From Thiohalocapsa sp. (GTDB lineage Bacteria; Pseudomonadota; Gammaproteobacteria; Chromatiales; Chromatiaceae), in contig NZ_JAIFKJ010000277.1 in the NCBI RefSeq assembly GCF_019695415.1, forward strand, positions 1 through 5,492: a stretch of DNA of 5,492 bases, read 5' to 3'. The notes beneath the pieces were generated by a model. It was not told the origin of the DNA, did not search any database, and worked only from the letters and a program-made list of their open reading frames with translations. Shown here in pieces: positions 1 through 4,688 of the stretch; positions within the stretch are counted from its first letter, which is position 1, and the number at the start of each line of letters is the position of its first letter. Made by a program: the position numbers and the translations under genes.

Positions 1-76
1 CCAGTGCCTGTTGGTAGCTTGGCGGATTGTGCATGTTGGTTTGTGCTCTTCCCTCGCGACGTTTCTCCTCGGTCAC
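1..76 (-). CDS. Possible 5' end of an unidentified gene, cut by the left window edge
   Basis: A reading frame is open on the minus strand from the hsdR stop to the left edge. It offers a GTG at 76-74 and an ATG at 34-32, with 25 residues visible from the GTG (VTEEKRREGRAQTN, then MHNPPSYQQAL from the ATG). Purine-rich stretches (GAGGAG at 65-70, GAGGG at 51-55) lie upstream of the ATG, but neither is at ideal spacing, so the start is undecided. The visible part is charged, then polar. I do not recognise a family. It lies downstream of hsdR in the same direction, with a heptanucleotide repeat between them, so it could be a further gene of the locus or chance open sequence in a GC-rich region. 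The call rests only on an open frame and plausible composition. Confidence 0.3.
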   Translation of the reverse strand, partial: MTEEKRREGRAQTNMHNPPSYQQAL

Positions 77-81
77 TATAT

Positions 82-130
82 CTGAGGGCTGAGGGCTGAG
101 GGCTGAGGGCTGAGGGCTGGGGGCTGAAGA
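82..130. repeat. Heptanucleotide (CTGAGGG) tandem repeat
   Basis: Five exact CTGAGGG units run from 82 to 116, followed by a degenerate unit CTGGGGG (117-123) and a decayed one CTGAAGA (124-130). The plus strand therefore has regularly spaced GGG runs separated by four bases (CTGA), which meets the usual pattern for an intramolecular G-quadruplex. The plus strand is the template for hsdR transcription. The tract lies 54 bases past the hsdR stop and just upstream of the possible gene at the left edge. The unit length is not a multiple of three, so copy-number change would alter spacing or frame of anything reading through it. No U-tract hairpin terminator for hsdR is evident between the stop and this tract. 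Confidence 0.9.
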
Positions 131-184
131 AAGCGAAATTCTTGAAGGACGGCTTCGCTCAAATACCGGATCTCGGCTTATTGA

Positions 185-3100
185 TCAGGCCACGTTCTGA
201 ACCTGAGGCTCCAGGGATTTCAGCGTTTGGAAAACTCCGTCGATCACGGTCTCCTTGCCCGCGAAGAGCGCGTCTGGTCCCCCGGCGTGCAGGTTGCTGA
301 ACGGCGGCTCGTACAGGGCCGCAGCATCCATGACACCTCGCGCCGTCAGTTGGTCGATGACCATCTCGATAAACCGGATCTGAGGCGCAGTCAGGCTGCG
401 GTCATTGAGGTACTGCGAGAACGCCGCCTGAGCCGCAGCGCGGTCCATGCCCACCAGTCTGCGAATAAAATGCGCCAGGGACGGTGCGCCGCTTTGGGTC
501 AACAGGCCGGACAGCAGGGTCTCCCCATCCCCTTCGCCAATCTCAGTCAGGGTGGTCTCCAGACCCTTCAGATCCAGCTCCGTCAGTGGCTGGTTGGAGC
601 GCAGGCGGTGGATCACGAGGTGGTCGAGGTGGTTGCGCAGGTAGTCCTCCACCTTCTTCGCGTACTGGGCGCCGGTCATCTTCGGCACGACCACCGGCGT
701 TTCCTCCCGCACGCCCAGCACCTGGTCCTGGAAATCCGTGTAGACGATCTTGCGCTTCTGCTTGTCGAGGAACGGCACCAGCCCCCGCAGACGCAGCCTC
801 AGATCCTCCAACTGCTTGAGATCGACGCCTTCCCAGAAGCCGCTCTCCTGCACACTGGCCAGGTATTCGAGCTGCTTCGCCACCGCCGGGATGGCGGCCT
901 TCTCCTCCAGCAACATGGCGATCTCGACCACGCGCTGTCGGTGGCGCTCGAAGGCGCCCTGGTCCGCCTCGGCCAGCGCCAGTTGCATGCGCAGCGCGGT
1001 GAGGTCGAAGAGCCGCGACTCGATGTCGTCGGTGGCGATCTCGCTGGGCAGCCCGGCCAGCTCCCGCTGCAGGGTCTGGCGGTCGCTCTCGCTGAGATCC
1101 GCCCAGGCGTCCTGCTGCTGGAACCGTTCCACCGCCTCCAGGTGCATCCGCACGATGAAGTTGTCCGGGTTCATCGCCGCCACCTCGCCGTGCAGCCCTT
1201 CGGTGAGTGACACCAGCAGATCCGCATCCGGGTCCAGCTCGGGGTTGGCCTGGACGTGGCCGAGCAGTTGCACGCGGGCACGGAACAGCCGGGTGCCGAG
1301 CGGGGCGCTGTCGGTGGCGTTGATGCCCTCGGGATTCTCGCGGAAGAAGTCGAAGTTGAAGCAGAAGTCGAAGACGCGGAAGTCCTGCTTATCCTCGCCT
1401 GGCCCGTAGAGGTCGGGACAGAGCCGGGTGCCGCGCCCGATCATCTGCCAGAACTTGATCTTCGAGTAGACCGGCTTGAAGAAGACCAGGTTGGCCACCT
1501 CCGGCACGTCGATGCCGGTGTCGAGCATGTCCACGGAGATGGCGATGTGCGGGGCCTTGTCCTTCTGCCCGAAGTCGTCGATCAGGCTCTGCGGATACTT
1601 GGCCCGGTTGTCGATGACGCGGGCGAAGTGCCCGGCGTGCTGCGGGTAGTGGTGGTTGAACCGCTCCTCGATGAAGGTCGCGTGGTCGTGGTTGCGGGCG
1701 AAGATGATGGTCTTGGCCAGCCGGTCACCGCCTTCGACGGTGTGGCCATGCTCCATGAGGTGCTGGAGCACCTTGTCCACGGTGTCGCGGTTGAAGAGCC
1801 AACTGTTGATGGCGGCGGCATTCACCCGGTCCGGCAGCACCCCCGGCTCCACGTCGTCGCCCCAGTCGAGGCTTTCCCACTGGGCCTTCTCCTCGTCGCT
1901 CAGGCTGTCGTAGTCGATGCCCTCACGGGGAAAGCGCAGGTCCACCTGCTCGACGCGGGGCGGCACCAGGAAGCCGTCGTTCACCGCCTCGGTCAGCTCG
2001 TAGGCGTCGGTCGGCACGCCCGGCTCCAGCTCGAAGAGGTCGTAGGTGTTCTTGTCCACCTCCTCCCGGGGCGTGGCGGTCAGGCCCACCAGCAGGGCGT
2101 CGAAGTAGCGGAAGATCGCGCCGTACTTCTGGTACACCGAGCGGTGCGCCTCGTCGATGATGACCAGGTCGAAGTGCCCGACGCTGAAGCGGGCCTCGGT
2201 GCCGCCCCGGCTGGTCTCGGTCTTAGTCTCGGTCTGGGCCTCGGTCTCGTCGATCATGCCCATCATGGTCGGGTAGGTGCAGACGTAGACGCGGCCCTCG
2301 GTGTCCTTCTCGGTGACCAGGTTCACCGGGCTCGACTCGGGCAGGTGCGCCTTGAAGGCGTTGCACGCTTGGCGAACCAGCGAGACCCGGTCGGCGAGGA
2401 ACAGGGCGCGTTTCACCCAGCCGGCGTGTTGCAGCAAGTCCACCAGGGCGATGGCGGTGCGCGTCTTGCCGGTGCCGGTGGCCATCACCAGCAGCGCCTT
2501 ACGCCGAGCGCTGGCGAACTGCGCGGCGATGCTGCCGATGGCCCGCTTCTGGTAGTAGCGCCCGGCGATGGCGTCCTTCACCTTGGCCACGTCCAGTGAC
2601 TTGCGCTGGCTCCGGCGCAGGATCAGTCGGGCCAGCTCGTCCTTCTTGTAGAAGCCGGCCACTCGGCGCGGCGGGTAGAGCGTGTCGTCCCAGAGCCAGA
2701 TGTCGTAGCCGTTGGTGTAGAAGATGATCGGGCGCTGCCCGTGCATCTGCTCCAGGCAGTCGGCGTAGAGCTTGCCCTGCTGCTGGCCCACCTGTGCGTC
2801 GACGGTCGTCTTCTTGGCCTCCACCACCCCCAGCGGTTTACCGTCGTCGCCCCAGAGCACATAGTCCGCTTTACCGAGACCCTTGGCGTTCGGCATCCCC
2901 GTGACCTGATATTCCCGGTCCTTGGGACTGTCGAGTGGCCAGCCGGCGCGGCGCAGCTCCACGTCGATCAGGTAGCTGCGGGTCTCCGCCTCGGAGTAGT
3001 CGTGGGTGTCCGCTACCGCTTCAGAGGAAGCGCGAATGGCGGCGAGCTGTTCACGCAGGGCCTGAAGCTCGGCATCGAGGGCGTCACGCTCCTGCTGACG

Positions 3101-3610
3101 CTTGAGGGCGTCCTCATTCTGCTTGGCCAGCCGTGCTTCCAGCGCCTCCAGCTCCTTGCGCGGAACCACCGAGGTGCTGTCCGGGGCCGGCGGTATGCGC
3201 TCGTCCTTCCAGCCTGCGCCCTCGCGGGAGGCATCGGGCCGGTAGGTGCGCACCAGCCAATAGCAGATGTGGTGCAGCTCCTTGACCGCCTGCAGGGCGT
3301 CGAGCTGGCGGACCGGGCGGGCACTGTGGACGGCCTGGTTGCCGACCTTCTGGATCACCCGTGCCTTCTGAAAGACCGCCTCGGGCAGCAGGTTCTGGAA
3401 GCAGGGCTCGTGCAGCAAGGCCCCCAGGCTCTGGTCGTAGGGCATGCGCAGCGCGGCGTCGTGCCGGTAGAGCCAGTGGACCACCGCCTCCAACGTGAAC
3501 CGGGCGTGGAAGCAGGCGGCGCGGGGGTCGCCCTGGATGTGGCGCTCCGCCTGCGCGGCGGCCTCGGCAATGGCGCGAAACTCAGTGGGTAGAAAGGCGA
3601 AGTTGGTCAT
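185..3610 (-). CDS. hsdR: Type I restriction enzyme R subunit, EcoEI-like, with N-terminal DUF4145
   Basis: This is the restriction and motor subunit of a type I R-M complex. It hydrolyses ATP to translocate DNA and cleaves far from the recognition site once bound to HsdM-HsdS. Domains in order: a DUF4145-like helical region at about residues 10-120 (LEAVVHWLYRHD), a coiled coil at about 151-196 (RKELEALEARLAKQ onward), and a PD-(D/E)xK nuclease at about 205-330 with D249 (KADY), E264-A-K266 and a QxxxY motif at Q278/Y282. The SF2 motor follows: Walker A TGTGKT (378-383), the VCTYPTMM segment (443-450), DEAH (486-489), TATP (511-514), motif V (DTGIDVPEV, 697-705) and motif VI QMIGRGTR (722-729). 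Residues from about 800 to 1141 match the EcoEI-type C-terminal region, presumed to contact HsdM-HsdS. All catalytic motifs are intact and the frame is unbroken, so the gene looks functional. The ATG at 3610 gives the expected N-terminus (MTNFAFLPTEF) and lies 8 bases after the upstream stop. The nearest GAGGTC (3625-3630) is 14 bases from the ATG, so translational coupling is likely. Confidence 0.97.
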   Translation of the reverse strand: MTNFAFLPTEFRAIAEAAAQAERHIQGDPRAACFHARFTLEAVVHWLYRHDAALRMPYDQSLGALLHEPCFQNLLPEAVFQKARVIQKVGNQAVHSARPVRQLDALQAVKELHHICYWLVRTYRPDASREGAGWKDERIPPAPDSTSVVPRKELEALEARLAKQNEDALKRQQERDALDAELQALREQLAAIRASSEAVADTHDYSEAETRSYLIDVELRRAGWPLDSPKDREYQVTGMPNAKGLGKADYVLWGDDGKPLGVVEAKKTTVDAQVGQQQGKLYADCLEQMHGQRPIIFYTNGYDIWLWDDTLYPPRRVAGFYKKDELARLILRRSQRKSLDVAKVKDAIAGRYYQKRAIGSIAAQFASARRKALLVMATGTGKTRTAIALVDLLQHAGWVKRALFLADRVSLVRQACNAFKAHLPESSPVNLVTEKDTEGRVYVCTYPTMMGMIDETEAQTETKTETSRGGTEARFSVGHFDLVIIDEAHRSVYQKYGAIFRYFDALLVGLTATPREEVDKNTYDLFELEPGVPTDAYELTEAVNDGFLVPPRVEQVDLRFPREGIDYDSLSDEEKAQWESLDWGDDVEPGVLPDRVNAAAINSWLFNRDTVDKVLQHLMEHGHTVEGGDRLAKTIIFARNHDHATFIEERFNHHYPQHAGHFARVIDNRAKYPQSLIDDFGQKDKAPHIAISVDMLDTGIDVPEVANLVFFKPVYSKIKFWQMIGRGTRLCPDLYGPGEDKQDFRVFDFCFNFDFFRENPEGINATDSAPLGTRLFRARVQLLGHVQANPELDPDADLLVSLTEGLHGEVAAMNPDNFIVRMHLEAVERFQQQDAWADLSESDRQTLQRELAGLPSEIATDDIESRLFDLTALRMQLALAEADQGAFERHRQRVVEIAMLLEEKAAIPAVAKQLEYLASVQESGFWEGVDLKQLEDLRLRLRGLVPFLDKQKRKIVYTDFQDQVLGVREETPVVVPKMTGAQYAKKVEDYLRNHLDHLVIHRLRSNQPLTELDLKGLETTLTEIGEGDGETLLSGLLTQSGAPSLAHFIRRLVGMDRAAAQAAFSQYLNDRSLTAPQIRFIEMVIDQLTARGVMDAAALYEPPFSNLHAGGPDALFAGKETVIDGVFQTLKSLEPQVQNVA
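2213..2248. repeat. Six-unit hexanucleotide repeat inside hsdR
   Basis: Six consecutive hexamers are visible on the plus strand: GGTCTC, GGTCTT, AGTCTC, GGTCTG, GGCCTC, GGTCTC. On the coding strand they give an acidic/threonine-rich stretch (ETEAQTETKTET, HsdR residues 455-466) followed by SRGGTEA. It falls between the TYPTMM segment and the DEAH motif, where a surface loop would be expected. Each unit encodes two residues, so unit gain or loss keeps the frame and would only change loop length. Confidence 0.8.
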
Positions 3611-3618
3611 TGTCGATG

Positions 3619-3954
3619 TCAGATGACCTCGATCAGTGACTCACCTGAACCCAATGCTGACTCGATCTCCGGCAGCACCTTGCCAAACCATTCCAGCAGC
3701 GCGGGACGAGTTGTATTCCCGACCCTTAACCAAACGACGGACGCACCATTAGGCCGCGTGGCGAGGAGGGTCACGAAGTCCTCGTCCTTGGTGACAAGGG
3801 TGAAGCCAATCTCGCCGGCCTTCGCCCAGATCGCCCGATCACTCGCCTCCATCAGACCCAGGTCGAAGACGTGTTGAGCCTCGTGCCCCTTGGCCTCGAG
3901 CCACCGCGCCAACGCCGGCGGCAACTGAGCGTCCACCAGGAAACGCACGGTCAA
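3619..3954 (-). CDS. DUF5615 PIN-like protein, putative toxin of a DUF433/DUF5615 pair
   Basis: A 111-residue protein is read from a TTG at 3954 whose last two bases fall in the TGA stop of the preceding DUF433 gene (TTGA overlap). A GTG two codons later (3948) is an alternative start. It begins (M)TVRFLVDAQLPPALARWLE, then AQHVFDLGLMEASD, TLVTKDEDF and VVWLRVGNTTRPAL, which is the pattern of DUF5615 (Mut7-C/PIN-like fold). Acidic residues D8, D39, D57 and D59 are candidates for metal binding, as in PIN ribonucleases. DUF5615 proteins are commonly paired with DUF433 proteins and are regarded as putative VapC-like toxins. RNase activity is inferred from the fold and is not shown by the sequence. 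No clear Shine-Dalgarno precedes the TTG, which fits translation coupled to the DUF433 gene. The stop lies 8 bases before hsdR, so all three genes are probably one transcript. A longer frame reaching back to 4137 overlaps the DUF433 gene and has no family resemblance in its extension. Confidence 0.88.
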   Translation of the reverse strand: MTVRFLVDAQLPPALARWLEAKGHEAQHVFDLGLMEASDRAIWAKAGEIGFTLVTKDEDFVTLLATRPNGASVVWLRVGNTTRPALLEWFGKVLPEIESALGSGESLIEVI

Positions 3955-4175
3955 GCAACTCGCAGCACCGGATGGTCGGCCAGCGCCGCCGCGTAGGCCA
4001 GCGCCGCCGAAATGTCGCCGTCCTCCAGGTACGGATAATCCTTGAGGATCTGTTCGCGCGCAGCCCCGGCCGCGAGCATGTCCAGGATGTCCTTGACGCG
4101 CACCCGCAGGCCTCTGATGCAGGGACGCCCACCACACACCTCGGGGTTGACGGTGATGCGTGCCAGGTCGGTCAT
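3951..4175 (-). CDS. DUF433 family protein, putative antitoxin
   Basis: A 74-residue protein begins MTDLARITVNPEVCGGRPCI and continues through RGLRVRVKDILDMLAAG, EQILKDYPYLEDGDISAALAYAAAL. This is the standard DUF433 signature: R-I-x-x-(N/D)-P-x-x-C-G-G-x-P-x-I-x-G-x-R, then V-x-x-I-L, then Y-P-x-L and I-x-A-A-L-x-Y-A. The family is small, has a helix-turn-helix-like fold, and is frequently encoded directly before DUF5615 genes, where it is taken as the antitoxin and possible autorepressor. The ATG at 4175 is preceded by a good Shine-Dalgarno (GGAGAG at 4182-4187, 6-base spacer). The frame extends upstream to 4397, but that extension runs through repeat DNA and is not part of the protein. The stop overlaps the TTG start of the DUF5615 gene, as expected for coupled antitoxin-toxin translation. 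DNA binding and antitoxin role are inferred from family and context. Confidence 0.92.
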   Translation of the reverse strand: MTDLARITVNPEVCGGRPCIRGLRVRVKDILDMLAAGAAREQILKDYPYLEDGDISAALAYAAALADHPVLRVA

Positions 4176-4181
4176 GATGTT

Positions 4182-4187
4182 CTCTCC
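4182..4187 (-). promoter_or_regulatory. Ribosome binding site of the DUF433 gene
   Basis: The minus strand reads GGAGAG followed by AACATC and the ATG at 4175. The 6-base spacer and the purine-rich core decide this start over the in-frame upstream codons. It is the only strong Shine-Dalgarno among the three tightly spaced genes ending with hsdR, which suggests the downstream two depend on coupled translation. Confidence 0.7.
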
Positions 4188-4213
4188 AGCGATGAAGCGC
4201 GGCGGGTTGGGGA

Positions 4214-4236
4214 CCATAGGCCCTATTGGGATTCTA
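4214..4236 (-). promoter_or_regulatory. Candidate -10 box and overlapping palindromic operator upstream of the DUF433 gene
   Basis: On the minus strand TAGAAT (4231-4236) differs from the sigma70 -10 consensus at one base. No convincing -35 box is found at 16-18 bases, so the promoter is tentative. Immediately downstream, where transcription would start, 4214-4229 reads CCATAGGCCCTATTGG on the plus strand. This is an inverted repeat (CCA-TAGG / CCTA-T-TGG) with one bulged base. It lies about 39-54 bases before the DUF433 ATG. Its position suits an autoregulatory operator of a toxin-antitoxin module. That role is inference. Confidence 0.35.
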
Positions 4237-4308
4237 CTCCCCGGCGATAGCACCAGCCGACTCCGCCCCGAGCGAAAACGCTTCATTATGTTGTTCGACC
4301 CCCTCTCG

Positions 4309-4416
4309 TTCCCACGCTCCAGCATGGGAATGCGGCCCCGAGGCTCCAGCGTCCCGTAGAGGACGCGCGACGCTGGAGCGTCGGCACTAGCTCCCACGCT
4401 GGAGCGTGGGAGCTAG
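4309..4416. repeat. Cluster of three nested palindromes (TCCCACGCTCCAGC type)
   Basis: Three hairpin units sit side by side. Unit 1 (4309-4330) is an inverted repeat beginning TTCCCACGCT and ending AGCATGGGAA with one mismatch. Unit 2 has perfect 11-bp arms GCTCCAGCGTC (4343-4353) and GACGCTGGAGC (4369-4379) around a 15-base loop. Unit 3 has perfect 14-bp arms CTAGCTCCCACGCT (4387-4400) and AGCGTGGGAGCTAG (4403-4416) around GG. The outer units also pair with each other through CCCACGCTCCAGC (4311-4323) and its exact complement at 4398-4410, so the whole block could fold into alternative structures. Similar repeats occur in many copies in various environmental proteobacterial genomes. No transposase is present. 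It could act as a transcription or mRNA-stability barrier between hsdS and the downstream genes. Confidence 0.85.
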
Positions 4417-4469
4417 AGATGAGTGTACATCGCGGCGCGCGCTCCCGGTGAGGGTGCGACCGCAACATC

Positions 4470-4643
4470 ATGTCGCGTGACGTTGTGCCGTGGCAAGAAG
4501 AGGCTCGCGCAGAGACGCAGAGGCGCAAAGGAAGACTGAGCATTGCTCGATTTCTCCAGTCCGCTTCTTTCATCCTGCTCTTCTTCTCTGCGCCTTTGCG
4601 TCTCTGCGCGAGATATCTTTTTCTTGTGTCGTCTACGCGACAT
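4470..4643. repeat. Large imperfect inverted-repeat element, MITE-like (CGCAGAGACGCAGAGG type)
   Basis: The element is nearly symmetrical. Its ends are ATGTCGCGT (4470-4478) and ACGCGACAT (4635-4643). CAAGAA (4494-4499) is matched by TTCTTG (4621-4626). The core arms at 4504-4530 and 4586-4612 are 27 bp with only two mismatches, around a 55-base centre. A T5 run (4618-4622) follows the right arm on the plus strand, so the structure resembles a terminator in that direction. On the minus strand the hairpin is followed by CTCTTCTT, a weaker U-rich run, and could still end hsdS transcription. No clear target-site duplication is visible. Because of the symmetry, both strands carry similar open frames starting with MSR, which are not genes. 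Confidence 0.85.
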
Positions 4644-4688
4644 AGCACCATTTGATTGACATTATGGGGAGCCCGCCCGGCGCGCGTC

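Larger units (their letters stand above)
4176..4688. other. Non-coding region between hsdS and the DUF433 gene
   Basis: This 513-base stretch holds no credible gene. From right to left it contains a short GC-rich segment after the hsdS stop, a large inverted-repeat element (4470-4643), 53 bases with nothing recognisable (4417-4469), a palindrome cluster (4309-4416), and the presumed leader of the DUF433 gene with a candidate promoter and operator. Open frames on both strands across it (encoding AETQRR-like and LRLCAS-like peptides, and HAPAWE-like peptides) are by-products of the repeats. hsdS would normally be followed closely by hsdR or another subunit gene, so the region looks like a site where repeat elements have accumulated. 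Confidence 0.8.

Noticed and set aside
1..184. The frame past the hsdR TGA stays open to the left edge, suggesting stop read-through or a TGA split of one longer protein
   Set aside because: HsdR is full length with a complete C-terminal region, and the extension would encode the heptanucleotide repeat (a SALSPQP-like repeat). Chance openness in GC-rich repeat DNA is simpler.
227..2599. Long plus-strand open frames opposite hsdR (up to 447 codons)
   Set aside because: They are antisense shadows of a GC-rich gene. Their translations are low-complexity (runs of V, L, G, H or R, S) with no recognisable domain, while the minus strand gives an intact HsdR.
3619..4137. N-terminally extended DUF5615 protein of 172 residues
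   Set aside because: The extra residues are the DUF433 gene read in another frame. Family similarity begins just after the TTG at 3954.
3951..4397. N-terminally extended DUF433 protein of 148 residues
   Set aside because: The extension lies in the palindrome cluster and leader. The family N-terminus and a good Shine-Dalgarno place the start at 4175.
4309..4643. CRISPR-like array
   Set aside because: The repeats are inverted palindromes of two different families, without regular direct repeats or uniform spacers, and no cas gene is present.
4413..4655. Two small open frames on opposite strands starting MSR
   Set aside because: They are mirror products of the large inverted repeat (AETQRR-type and LRLCA-type peptides), a well-known source of false genes.
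4657..4662. Perfect TTGACA (-35 consensus) on the plus strand
   Set aside because: No -10 box follows at 16-18 bases, where the sequence is GC-rich, and no plus-strand gene lies downstream.
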